64,000 bases of DNA from an uncultured Verrucomicrobiota bacterium (GTDB taxonomy: Bacteria; Verrucomicrobiota; Verrucomicrobiia; Chthoniobacterales; JACTMZ01): assembly GCA_903953565.1 (NCBI GenBank), contig CAJBKE010000037.1, positions 62,001-126,000 of the forward strand, in the 5' to 3' direction. Below, in pieces: positions 1 through 8,243 of the stretch. Made by a program: the position numbers and the translations under genes. The notes beneath the pieces are model-generated. The model was not told where the DNA came from. It did no database searches and was given only the letters and a program-made list of their open reading frames with translations. The number at the start of each line of letters is the position of its first letter. Within the stretch, counting starts at the first letter, position 1.

Positions 1-1
1 C

Positions 2-466
2 AACGGATTGCCGCTCTCCGCGGTGGTGGGTAAATCAGAGGTGATCGATGCGGTGGGCATCGGGGGCGTGGGGGGCACTTACGCCGGAAACCCGGTGGCC
101 TGCGCCGCCGCGTTGGCCGTGATGGATAAATTCGACGATCCCAAGACTCTGGAGCAGGCGCAGAAGCTGGGGAGACTTTTGGAAGACCGTTTGGAGTCTT
201 GGTTCAAAAAATTCCCCAAAATCGGACAGGTCCGGGGCTTGGGTCCGATGCGGGCGATGGAGTTGGTCAAGGACCGTGCCACGAAAGAACCGGATAAACC
301 GGCAGCGGCCGCGCTGGTGAAGCACAACTACGAAAATGGGGTGATCACCCTATCCTGCGGCACGCATGGCAATGTGCTCCGGTTTTTGATCCCGCTGATC
401 GCCACCGAGGCGCAGTTGAACGAAGGATTGGATGTGATCGAGGCGGGGTTGGCCAAACTGGGATAA
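2..466 (+). CDS. gabT: 4-aminobutyrate aminotransferase, C-terminal part
   Basis: This is the C-terminal ~154 residues of a class III, fold type I PLP-dependent aminotransferase. It most resembles GabT, which moves the amino group of 4-aminobutyrate to 2-oxoglutarate. The visible part opens with NGLPLSAVVGK, the segment that follows the PLP-binding lysine in the family, so that lysine lies just outside the window. GGTYAGNPVACAAALAV and the small-domain motif RGLGPMRAMELV fit the GabT/ornithine aminotransferase group. The frame is open from base 2 and stops at 464-466. Substrate is inferred from similarity; another omega-aminotransferase of the class is possible. Confidence 0.85.
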   Translation, partial: NGLPLSAVVGKSEVIDAVGIGGVGGTYAGNPVACAAALAVMDKFDDPKTLEQAQKLGRLLEDRLESWFKKFPKIGQVRGLGPMRAMELVKDRATKEPDKPAAAALVKHNYENGVITLSCGTHGNVLRFLIPLIATEAQLNEGLDVIEAGLAKLG

Positions 467-469
467 TAC

Positions 470-483
470 TGAACATTTGAACA
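470..483. promoter_or_regulatory. Putative LexA (SOS) operator upstream of the translesion polymerase gene
   Basis: The sequence TGAAC-ATTT-GAACA lies 30 bp before the GTG of the polymerase gene, just after the gabT stop. The published verrucomicrobial LexA motif, recalled from the literature, is TGTTC-N4-GAACA. Here the right half and the N4 spacing are exact and the left half differs at two of five positions. Its place before a mutagenesis polymerase gene supports the reading. It is not a perfect site, and binding is inference. Confidence 0.45.
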
Positions 484-512
484 GTATCCGGCGGATATGG
501 TAAATCCGCGGG

Positions 513-3500
513 GTGAAGCGGACGGAACAGCGGGCGGCGGTGCATCTGGATGCGGATGCATTTTTTGTCGGTTGCGAGGTGGCGTCCGAGCCGTGCCTGC
601 GCGGGAAGGCGGTGGCGGTCGGGGGGATGAAGCGCGGGATCATTGCCTCGGCGAGCTACGAGGCGCGGCGGCTTGGCATTTACACGCCGATGTCAACGGC
701 GCGGGCGCTGAAGATTTGTCCGCACTTGGTCGTGCTGCCGGGGGATTACGAGAAGTATGAGCATTTTTCGCGGCTGATGTTTTCGCTGGTCCACGATTAC
801 ACGCCGGTGGTGGAGGTCGGGTCGATCGACGAGGGCTACGGGGATTTGTCGGGGGTAACGAAATGGAGTCCGCGCACGGCGGCCGAGAGGTTGCGCAAAA
901 ATATCCGCGACCATTTGCGGCTGTCCGTCTCGCAGGGTCTGGGCACGAACAAGTTGGTGGCGTCGGTGGCGTCGAAGCTGCGCAAGCCGGACAATTTTCT
1001 CGAAGTGCCGGCGGGGACGGAGCGGGAATTTCTCGCGCCGCTCGAGGTGAAGTGGCTGCCGGGAGTGGGGGCGAAGATGGAGCGTATTTTTTTGGCGGCG
1101 GGCTTGCACCGCATCGCGCAGGTGGCGGAGACGACGGTAGAGAGTCTGGAATTGATCGCGGGCTCGGGGGCGGGGCAGTTGCGGGAATTCGCGCTCGGCA
1201 TCGACGAACGTCTGATCGTGACCGAGCGCGAGGATGCGCAGTCTTACGGCAAGCAGGAGACGTTCGACGAGGACACGACAGACGAGGAGTTCGTGCGGCG
1301 CGTGCTGCGCGGGATGGCGGATCATTTGATGGCCAAGGTGCGGGCCGACGGGAAGATGATCCGCTGCGTCGAGGTGCGGCTGCGTTACAATGACATGGAG
1401 CAGAGCCGGCGAAGCGAGAGTCTCGACGAGCCGACGGATTTGGAGACGGATGTCTATGGCCTAATCGACCGGCTGGCGCGGCGCGCGTGGGATCGGCGGG
1501 TGAGTTTGCGTCTGGTCGGGTTGAAACTATCGCGCGTCTATGACGGCGGAGGGTGGCGTCAGGCAGGGTTGGATTTGCCAGGGACGGGGTATGACAAAGA
1601 GACGCGGCGGGTGTTGGCGCGTGTCATGGATGAGGCAAAAATTCGTTATGGGAGCGGGGCTGTGGTTCGGGCGCACCAGCTTCCGATGCGGCAGAGTTGT
1701 CAGTCGTCAGTTGTCAGTCGTCAGCGAAAACCGTCCGTAGGGCGGTGCCACTTCACTCACACTCAAACTCAAGTTTCAGCCGTTCTTAATGTGAAAAGCT
1801 GCTTCAGTTTCATGGATTCGTTGCTGCGGCCGGACGATATCGCACGGCTGGCGGCGGAGCGGGGGGCGAAGGCAGTGGCGATGACGGATCCGAATTTGCA
1901 CGGGGCGGTGGACTTTTGCACGGCGGCGAAAGAAGCGGGGATCAAGCCGGTCGTGGGGGCGGAGGTGAAGATTGGGGGAATTCGGTATTTGGCTTATGTG
2001 GAGAACGCGGAGGGGTATCGGAATTTGTGCCGCCTATTGAGTGGAACGAACAAAGATGAACTGAGCGGACTGATCCTGCGGCCGGCAACGGCATTTCCGG
2101 AAATCCGCTACGCGTCGGCACGCGATGCCAGATTTTACGAGGTATTGCAGAGCATCCGGACTTTGTCGCTGGCGGGCCAGCCGCATGCGGACAAAAGGCG
2201 CGCGGATTTTTCCTGGTCGCGTGAAATTGATGTTTCAGCGGACATGGTGCGCGATGCGGAGGAGATCGCGGAGCGGTGCGAATTTGTTTTGCCGGTGGGA
2301 GGGTTGAAATTTCCGCGGTTTGCGCCGCCGGACGGATCCGAGCCGCGAGAGTTTCTCGGGCACTTGGCGCGCGAGGGGATGCGGCGACGTTACGGTGCGA
2401 TGCCGACGGCCGGCGTGCGGCGGCAGGTGGAAGAAGAACTGCGCATCATCGCCGAGGTGGGCTACGAGGAATACTTCCTCGTTGTTTGGGAACTGCTGCA
2501 ACGTTGCCGCGAGCGCGGGATCGAGTGGATTACGCGGGGAAGCGCGGCAGATTCCTTGGTTTGCTATTGCCTCGGGATCAGTTCGGTGTGTCCGGTCCGC
2601 TTCGAGTTGTATTTCCGGCGCTTCCTCAATCCGGAGCGGATGAAGCTGCAGAAGTTGCCGGATATCGACATCGATTTCCCGCACGACCGGCGCGACGAGG
2701 TGGTTGATTTGATTTTCGATCGCTACGGTCCGCACCATGCGGCGGTGGTCGGCGGGTTCAACACGTATCAGGGGCGATCTGCTTTCGCCGATATAGCTAA
2801 AACGCTGGGTGTTTCCGAATTCCAGATCCGACGGATGACGGAGAAGCTTCCGCAGACCTCGGCGCGCCATGTGGCCGCGGCGGCGCGGGACAATGTGGAA
2901 GCGTGTGGTTTGACGTGGGAGGAAAATCCTTATCAGGCGGCGCTGAAACTGGCTGCGCGGTTGGATGGATTTCCGCGCCACGCCAAGATGCATCCATGCG
3001 GGGTGGTTATTTCACGCGAGCCGGTGGGGGAACTGACACCGCTTTTCACCAGTGCGAGCGGGCGGGCGACAACGCAGTTCGATATGGATGCGGTCGAGGC
3101 GATGGGTTTGGTGAAGCTCGATATTCTTGCGCAGGGCGGGTTGTCCGTGCTGCGCGACACGCGGGAGGCGTTACGGGTGCGGGGGATCGATCCGCCGGCG
3201 CCCGGGTGCTGGGACGATCCGCATGTGTGGCAAATGATCGCGGACGGCGAGGCGCGCGGGGCGCACCATATCGAGAGTCCGGCCATGACATCTTTGGCAC
3301 GGATGTCCGGGGTGCGGGCCATCGACCAGTTGATTGCCATCGTGTCGGTGATCCGTCCGGGCGCGGCCAACAGCCTGCGCAAGGAACAGTTCGCGCGGCG
3401 GGCGCGGGGCGCGGAGCCGGTGGCGTATGTGCATCCAAGTTTGGAGCCGGTGCTGCGTTCGACCTATGGCGTGGTGGCTTACGAGGAACATGTGTTGCAG

Positions 3501-4676
3501 ATCTGCGAGGTATTCGCCGGCTGGGATGCGGGGCGCGCAGATATTTTGCGTCGCATGTTGGTGAAAAATCGCATGGCGAAGGTGGAGGTATGGCGGGAGG
3601 AGTTCGCCGCGGCGGCGCGGACGAAAGGACGGAACGAGGTCGAGATTACCGCGGTGTGGGATTTGCTCATGCAATTCCGCGGCTATGCGTTCTGCCGCGC
3701 GCATTCCACGGCTTACGGGTTGGAGGCCTACGAGGCGGCGCAATTGAAGCGTTACCATCCGGCGGAATTTCTGGCGTCCGTGCTGACCCATGGGAAAGGG
3801 TTTTATTCGCGGCTGTTTTACACGATCGAGGCGCGGCGGTTGGGGATTCTGTTTGCGGGGCCGGGGGTGAACGGGGAGGCAGACAAGTTTTCGGTGTTCA
3901 GTTTTCAGTGTTCAGCGGGAAGGAGGGAGAACGTGGAAGGGAAGAGAATCCGGGTGCCCTTGTGCATGATCAAAGGATTGTCGGATGGATTGCTCGGACG
4001 GATCGAAGAGGGGCGGCCGTTTGTGTCGCTTTCGGATTTTTGGCGGCGTTGTTCGCCGGCATCGGACGAGGCGATGGCGTTGTTGCGGGCGGGGGCTTTC
4101 GATGCGTTTGGCGCTTCGCGCACGGAACAGTTCTGGGAATTGCGGGCGTTGGCGCCGTGGACGGCGGCGCAGGGGTTGCTACTTGAAGCGAAGAAGGCTG
4201 CACCACCGTTGATGCGCACGGAACCGGACCGTTTGCAGAAACTGCGCGATGAAATGGAATTGCTCGGATTTCCGGCCAGCGGGCACCCGGTAGAACTTTT
4301 TCCCGAGGCGGCGTGGGAGACGTATTGTGCGGTCGGGGAGGTGCGGAGCTTTGCGGGTCAGAGCGTCACGACGTGCGGTCTCGTCGTGGCGCAGCGGTTG
4401 CATCATCAGTCGGACGGACGCGCCATGAAATTCATCAGCATTTGCGATCGCACGGATGTCCTCGAGTGCGAGATTTTTGCGGATGCTTACCGGAAATGCG
4501 GCGGGGTGCTAGCGCGGTGGCCGGTGGTCGAGGTGACGGGGCGCGTCGAGGCGCTGGGCGGCAGTCGCGGGTGCGTGCTGCGGGTGGAGAGAGTGCGCGC
4601 GGCGCGGGTCAGGACTGCGGACGTTCGTCCTGCGGCATCTCGGACAACTGGAACTTCGGCACTGATTGGCGGATGA
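513..4676 (+). CDS. Fused Y-family DNA polymerase (DinB-like) and error-prone C-family polymerase (DnaE2-like)
   Basis: One 1387-codon frame from a GTG carries two polymerases. Residues 1 to ~395 are a Y-family enzyme with both catalytic motifs present (HLDADAFF and SIDEGYGD), so unlike ImuB it looks active. It ends in a typical Pol IV tail (IRYGSGAVVRA). A ~30-residue low-complexity linker follows, then a DnaE2-like alpha subunit. Its PHP domain is short and lacks expected metal ligands (NVKS for HxHS, TDPN for TDHN). Its polymerase core has the catalytic aspartates (PDIDIDF near 716, KLDIL at D870), and an OB-like domain lies near the end. In other bacteria imuB and dnaE2 are separate SOS genes for mutagenic lesion bypass. 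The last 68 nt overlap the convergent epsI-like gene. Two separate genes read through a chance-open spacer remain possible: an in-frame ATG is at 1812. Confidence 0.8.
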   Translation: MKRTEQRAAVHLDADAFFVGCEVASEPCLRGKAVAVGGMKRGIIASASYEARRLGIYTPMSTARALKICPHLVVLPGDYEKYEHFSRLMFSLVHDYTPVVEVGSIDEGYGDLSGVTKWSPRTAAERLRKNIRDHLRLSVSQGLGTNKLVASVASKLRKPDNFLEVPAGTEREFLAPLEVKWLPGVGAKMERIFLAAGLHRIAQVAETTVESLELIAGSGAGQLREFALGIDERLIVTEREDAQSYGKQETFDEDTTDEEFVRRVLRGMADHLMAKVRADGKMIRCVEVRLRYNDMEQSRRSESLDEPTDLETDVYGLIDRLARRAWDRRVSLRLVGLKLSRVYDGGGWRQAGLDLPGTGYDKETRRVLARVMDEAKIRYGSGAVVRAHQLPMRQSCQSSVVSRQRKPSVGRCHFTHTQTQVSAVLNVKSCFSFMDSLLRPDDIARLAAERGAKAVAMTDPNLHGAVDFCTAAKEAGIKPVVGAEVKIGGIRYLAYVENAEGYRNLCRLLSGTNKDELSGLILRPATAFPEIRYASARDARFYEVLQSIRTLSLAGQPHADKRRADFSWSREIDVSADMVRDAEEIAERCEFVLPVGGLKFPRFAPPDGSEPREFLGHLAREGMRRRYGAMPTAGVRRQVEEELRIIAEVGYEEYFLVVWELLQRCRERGIEWITRGSAADSLVCYCLGISSVCPVRFELYFRRFLNPERMKLQKLPDIDIDFPHDRRDEVVDLIFDRYGPHHAAVVGGFNTYQGRSAFADIAKTLGVSEFQIRRMTEKLPQTSARHVAAAARDNVEACGLTWEENPYQAALKLAARLDGFPRHAKMHPCGVVISREPVGELTPLFTSASGRATTQFDMDAVEAMGLVKLDILAQGGLSVLRDTREALRVRGIDPPAPGCWDDPHVWQMIADGEARGAHHIESPAMTSLARMSGVRAIDQLIAIVSVIRPGAANSLRKEQFARRARGAEPVAYVHPSLEPVLRSTYGVVAYEEHVLQICEVFAGWDAGRADILRRMLVKNRMAKVEVWREEFAAAARTKGRNEVEITAVWDLLMQFRGYAFCRAHSTAYGLEAYEAAQLKRYHPAEFLASVLTHGKGFYSRLFYTIEARRLGILFAGPGVNGEADKFSVFSFQCSAGRRENVEGKRIRVPLCMIKGLSDGLLGRIEEGRPFVSLSDFWRRCSPASDEAMALLRAGAFDAFGASRTEQFWELRALAPWTAAQGLLLEAKKAAPPLMRTEPDRLQKLRDEMELLGFPASGHPVELFPEAAWETYCAVGEVRSFAGQSVTTCGLVVAQRLHHQSDGRAMKFISICDRTDVLECEIFADAYRKCGGVLARWPVVEVTGRVEALGGSRGCVLRVERVRAARVRTADVRPAASRTTGTSALIGG
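1696..1724 (+). repeat. Perfect 14-bp tandem duplication in the polymerase linker
   Basis: The unit GTTGTCAGTCGTCA occurs twice back to back (1696-1709 and 1710-1723), followed by G. It falls exactly between the Y-family and C-family portions of the fused gene and encodes the linker QSSVVSRQ. Its heptad form (GTTNTCA, GTNNTCA) recurs at 3887-3915 in the same gene. Confidence 0.8.
3887..3915 (+). repeat. Second 14-bp tandem duplication inside the C-family polymerase region
   Basis: GTTTTCGGTGTTCA (3887-3900) and GTTTTCAGTGTTCA (3901-3914) are adjacent and differ at one base. They encode FSVFSFQCSA, an extra stretch in a region where DnaE relatives run from GVN to IRVPL with fewer residues. 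The unit resembles the one at 1696-1724 (about 10 of 14 positions), suggesting the same repeat type entered this gene twice. Confidence 0.7.
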
Positions 4677-5328
4677 AGTCCTTGAGCATGTCGAGGGTTT
4701 GCTGGTCGGTCTTGGCGCCGGGTTTGAATCCTTCGAGGACCGGTGCGCTGACAACCACGTAGGCCCAGCGGTGCTGGAGTTTTTTCGTCACCATGTCCCA
4801 GTTGGTTTTGGCCAAGCGCACCCAGTGGTAGGGTGTGCTGGTGTCCTTGCCGACGAACCAGTAGAGGAAGTAACTCCTCAAATTTTTCCGCTGTCCGGGT
4901 GCGGTTTCGATTTCGCGGTTGAGAGTGAGTTTCATCACGTCGAGCGTGCGTCCGTTGGCCAAAGTGACAGGCACAACCTCGCCGGCCTGAATCGACCATC
5001 CTTGTCCGGGCAGGCAAACTTCCGGCCGGTGGATACTGCGCTTTTCGCCACCGCTGAGGACAACCTGTGCGGTGAGCGAGTTGCCGGAAAGATCCTGATA
5101 GATTCTCTTCTCGAACTCGGTGTCTGCCGGCAGGAGTGCAAGTTCACTGGGCGAAACGGGTTCGCTGGTGCCCCAATATTCACCGACCAGAGTGGGTAGA
5201 TCCATGACCACTCCGGATTCGGGAGCGATATTCGGCGGTGCGCTTTCGCGGCAGAGCCAAATGGTCAGAGCCGACAAGGCGACAACGACGCCCGTGCGCC
5301 ACCAGGGAATATGGAAGGCACGGGTCAT
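4609..5328 (-). CDS. Exosortase-associated EpsI-like protein (DUF3485 type)
   Basis: A 239-residue protein with an N-terminal membrane segment (about residues 10-28, VVVALSALTIWLC) and an extracytoplasmic domain containing HRPEVCLPGQGW. That cysteine motif is typical of EpsI/DUF3485 proteins, which accompany exosortases in exopolysaccharide loci, either as a separate gene or fused to the exosortase. The ATG at 5328 overlaps the exosortase stop in an ATGA junction, so translation is probably coupled. Upstream codons in the same frame lie inside the exosortase gene and were not used. The 3' end overlaps the convergent polymerase gene by 68 nt. Molecular function is unsettled for the family. Confidence 0.85.
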   Translation of the reverse strand: MTRAFHIPWWRTGVVVALSALTIWLCRESAPPNIAPESGVVMDLPTLVGEYWGTSEPVSPSELALLPADTEFEKRIYQDLSGNSLTAQVVLSGGEKRSIHRPEVCLPGQGWSIQAGEVVPVTLANGRTLDVMKLTLNREIETAPGQRKNLRSYFLYWFVGKDTSTPYHWVRLAKTNWDMVTKKLQHRWAYVVVSAPVLEGFKPGAKTDQQTLDMLKDFIRQSVPKFQLSEMPQDERPQS

Positions 5329-6290
5329 GAATTTGACTTTGCTTGCGGCGTGAAGCGCTGCAGCAGCCAGCCGACTCCGAGCATGCCGCCGAGGGCGACG
5401 CCGAATACGAGGAAACCGGACAGCATATGGAAAGTGGTTGGTTCTTCGATCGAGCCGATGGCCACGTCCGGGCCGAGGGCGATCGTACCCAAGGTGAGCA
5501 TGATGATGCGGGCGAAGTTGCCGGCCACGGCGAGCGGGATGGACGAGAGGAAGACGACCCATTTCTGCCACGGTTTATCCATGGCGATGTATCCGTAGAG
5601 AGCGCTGACCATCATGAGGGCAAAAAGCGACCGGATGCCGCTGCAGGGGTCCGCCACATCGACCGCGAACCGCTCTCCGGCGGCAAGCCCGGCGGCGAAG
5701 TCTGGTACAGAAACAATGGCGGTGCCCTGTTGCAGGCAGGAGAGTCCGATAAGATTGAGGAAGCCGACGCTGACCGTGGACATGAAAATGCGCAGCGGGA
5801 AAGCGAGCAAGTTGTCCATGAATGGCAGCGGGAACATGAAAGCGAGGAAGGCGATGGGGAACGCGAGGGCAATCAGCCAGCGCCAGCCGAGAAACCAGAG
5901 GACGAGCGAGCCGACGAAACCGAGCAGCGAGGCATAGCCAACATAGACATTGTCCGCGAGGTAGCCGACCCAGTAGAGGAAGAGCGAGCCGAGCAACGCG
6001 GCCAGACCCAACCAGGAACCTTCCACCGGGAGGGCGGCGAGTGCTTTGCGGCGGTAATAGATAAGTCCGATGACTGCGAGCGGCACGAGCCAGCAATGCT
6101 CCCATTCGGGATTGTTCTTCCAGATCCAGCTCATGAACTCGAACATGCTGGCGCGCGTCGCTCCGTAGCCGGAGGCGTAGGGAAACCAGGCGAAGAGCGC
6201 GTAGGCCATGACGATCGAAGCCAGGGCCGCAACAATGTTGGGCACGGCCAAGGAGGCACGCCAATCGGGAGCCACAGTCGTGGAGTTCAT
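5325..6290 (-). CDS. xrt: Exosortase, integral membrane transpeptidase
   Basis: A 321-residue multi-pass membrane protein with the exosortase active-site arrangement: Cys216 in PCSGIRSL, Arg220, and Arg261 in GNFARI. Exosortases cut PEP-CTERM sorting signals at the inner membrane and are thought to pass the protein to a surface glycan, as sortases do. A PEP-CTERM protein is encoded at 46728. The start at 6290 was preferred because it lies 16 bp after the upstream stop; an in-frame start at 6329 would overlap that gene. Co-transcribed with glycosyltransferases and the EpsI-like gene. The exosortase subclass is not assigned. Confidence 0.93.
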   Translation of the reverse strand: MNSTTVAPDWRASLAVPNIVAALASIVMAYALFAWFPYASGYGATRASMFEFMSWIWKNNPEWEHCWLVPLAVIGLIYYRRKALAALPVEGSWLGLAALLGSLFLYWVGYLADNVYVGYASLLGFVGSLVLWFLGWRWLIALAFPIAFLAFMFPLPFMDNLLAFPLRIFMSTVSVGFLNLIGLSCLQQGTAIVSVPDFAAGLAAGERFAVDVADPCSGIRSLFALMMVSALYGYIAMDKPWQKWVVFLSSIPLAVAGNFARIIMLTLGTIALGPDVAIGSIEEPTTFHMLSGFLVFGVALGGMLGVGWLLQRFTPQAKSNS

Positions 6291-6306
6291 GGGAAGCAAG
6301 AAGCTT

Positions 6307-7185
6307 TCACACCGTTCGCGAGGCGGCAACCGATTTCCACTCGGTGAGAAATTCCCCGAGCGCTTCGCGCCATGGGCGCGGTCCGGGCGGGAAGAGACTG
6401 GCGATTTTTTCCGTGGAGAGACAGGAATAGCGAGGCCGCTTCGACCAGCCGGGTCCGAGTTGGGTGTAGGGAGTTTCCACGATGCTTTTGCAGGCCGGCG
6501 CGAGACCCAGAAAACTCATCTGTGCCAAAGCGGTGCGGGCGAATTCCTCCCACGATGTCTCACCCGGATTGACGAGGTTGAAGAGGCCGTTCCGTCCGGA
6601 TTCGACCAGTTGCCGGGTCCAGTAGGCGCCATCCGCGGCGTAGAGACAGCAGCCTTTTTTTCCGGCCGCGGTGCGGAGGCTGGTTTGGTTCGCGAGCAAG
6701 TCAGGCATGCGGCTCATGAACGTTTTGCCATCAAGACCGTAGAGCCAAGATACGCGCACGATGAGGTTGCGCGGGCAAATTTCAGGGATGAGTTTTTCCA
6801 AATCCGCCTTCTGGTGACCGTAGACCGAAAGCGGTCGGGGTTCATCGGCTTCGGTCAGCAGTCTGTCCTCATCGCCGTCGAAGACATAATCCGAGCTGTA
6901 TTGCACAAACAAGGAGCCTTGCGTCGCGCAGCGCCGTGCCAGATCGAGCGGAGCGTCGCGATTGACCTTGGCGGTTTCGTCCGGGTTCTCTTCGCACGCG
7001 TCGAAATCGCAAACAGCTGCCGCATTGATCACCACGTCCCAGCTCTGCGCAAACAACTCATCAAGTTGACCGGTATTTGTGATATCCGCTTGCTGGTGTT
7101 TCAGAGCCGTCAAGTCATGACCTGAAAACTCACGCGAAAGGTAGCGACCGAGCAAACCCCCGGCTCCGAGCAGGAGAATCTTCAT
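6307..7185 (-). CDS. rfbD: dTDP-4-dehydrorhamnose reductase-like SDR (RmlD/RfbD family)
   Basis: A 292-residue extended short-chain dehydrogenase. The nucleotide-binding motif is GAGGLLGRYL at the N-terminus. INAAAVCDFDACEENP and SSDYVFDG follow in the usual order, then the catalytic YxxxK as YGHQK. RmlD reduces dTDP-4-dehydro-L-rhamnose to dTDP-L-rhamnose with NAD(P)H. Its place among glycosyltransferases fits supply of a deoxysugar for a surface polysaccharide. rmlA, B and C are not in the window, so the exact sugar is inferred. The start codon overlaps the upstream gene's stop in ATGA. Confidence 0.85.
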   Translation of the reverse strand: MKILLLGAGGLLGRYLSREFSGHDLTALKHQQADITNTGQLDELFAQSWDVVINAAAVCDFDACEENPDETAKVNRDAPLDLARRCATQGSLFVQYSSDYVFDGDEDRLLTEADEPRPLSVYGHQKADLEKLIPEICPRNLIVRVSWLYGLDGKTFMSRMPDLLANQTSLRTAAGKKGCCLYAADGAYWTRQLVESGRNGLFNLVNPGETSWEEFARTALAQMSFLGLAPACKSIVETPYTQLGPGWSKRPRYSCLSTEKIASLFPPGPRPWREALGEFLTEWKSVAASRTV

Positions 7186-8243
7186 GACGCGATCTTCAAA
7201 CGTTGCAACTGCGCGAGAACATCATTTATGCCGACCGCATCGAGACAAAGATAACTGTCCATCCCGCATCGATCGATACAAGGGTGCAACGGGCAGGCGC
7301 GGCGCTGCACGACACGGTCCCGGTTGTTCCATGGGGCAAACCAATCGGGCTCGCCGGATCCGAAGATGGCAATGACCGGCTTGTCCAGCGCGGCGGCCAA
7401 GTGGGCAGGAAGGGAATCGTGACATAACACGGCAGCGGAACCGTGCAGGGCAGCGACGAGCGAGGCAAGATCGGGTGTGTGTAGTTTGCGGACTCTGTTG
7501 TCTGTCGCCGCCACAGCATGCGGGGGAAGAATCTCCACCACGTCGAAATGATCCGTGACGGTTGGTGAGGCGATCAGTTCACGCCAGCGCTCGATCGGCC
7601 ATTGCTTGCTCGGGACGCGCGCGTGTGCGTGGATGGCCAAGACGGGGCGGGTGCTCTGCAGTGATTCGTCAGGCGCTTTGATCCACGGCACGGAATAATC
7701 GCACGAAATCCCCATTGCCTCGCCGACTTGCTCCCAGCAACGCAGATGAGGCTGCCTTGGTAATGCGCGATGCAGCGATTGAGTGAGTAGGGGATGTCCC
7801 GGATGCGAAGCGGACCAGAGAGCCTCGAGGGCGCGCCCCAGCCATCGGCGCGTGCGGCGCCACGGAAGATCCGCCGCGTAGTAATTGCCGCGCGTCATGG
7901 GAAATCCGATGCGGCGAGGCGCGCGTGTTTCAGCCATGAGGATTTCCGCGCGCGCATCCGCCCAGACGCAGACAGCCGCAGCGAATTCCAGCGGACGCAG
8001 AGCGCGGCCCTCATTTCTTACCGCGTCGATTGTCCGCCAGAGCCCGCTTCGTTGATCCTCAGCCCAAGGCGGCTCCCATTCATGGATGCGCGGGGTTTCG
8101 TCCAGAAGTTCATAGACCGGCCGCGTCGTGGGGCGGCAAAGGATATGGACCTCGAATTGCGCCATCGCTCCCCGCACAAAAGGCAGGCTGATCACCGCGT
8201 CGCCGAGGTGATGGAGTTCAACAACGAGAAGGCGGGGTTTCAT
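7182..8243 (-). CDS. Glycosyltransferase family 9 (heptosyltransferase-like)
   Basis: A 353-residue GT-B glycosyltransferase of family 9. It begins MKPRLLVVELHHLGDAVIS, matching the ADP-heptose:LPS heptosyltransferase opening, and its C-terminal half has the donor-site pattern (HDSLPAHLAAALDKPVIAIF). Such enzymes add heptose or related sugars to lipopolysaccharide or other surface glycans in the cytoplasm. The ATG at 8243 was chosen over 8489 because the family motif starts there and it gives an ATGA overlap with the upstream gene. The sugar and acceptor are not evident. Confidence 0.85.
   Translation of the reverse strand: MKPRLLVVELHHLGDAVISLPFVRGAMAQFEVHILCRPTTRPVYELLDETPRIHEWEPPWAEDQRSGLWRTIDAVRNEGRALRPLEFAAAVCVWADARAEILMAETRAPRRIGFPMTRGNYYAADLPWRRTRRWLGRALEALWSASHPGHPLLTQSLHRALPRQPHLRCWEQVGEAMGISCDYSVPWIKAPDESLQSTRPVLAIHAHARVPSKQWPIERWRELIASPTVTDHFDVVEILPPHAVAATDNRVRKLHTPDLASLVAALHGSAAVLCHDSLPAHLAAALDKPVIAIFGSGEPDWFAPWNNRDRVVQRRACPLHPCIDRCGMDSYLCLDAVGINDVLAQLQRLKIAS

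Noticed and set aside
1690-1811. Treating the polymerase fusion as two genes with an intergenic spacer
   Set aside because: No stop codon occurs between the halves and the frame is shared, so one CDS is reported. The alternative is kept in the entry because the spacer holds intergenic-type repeats.
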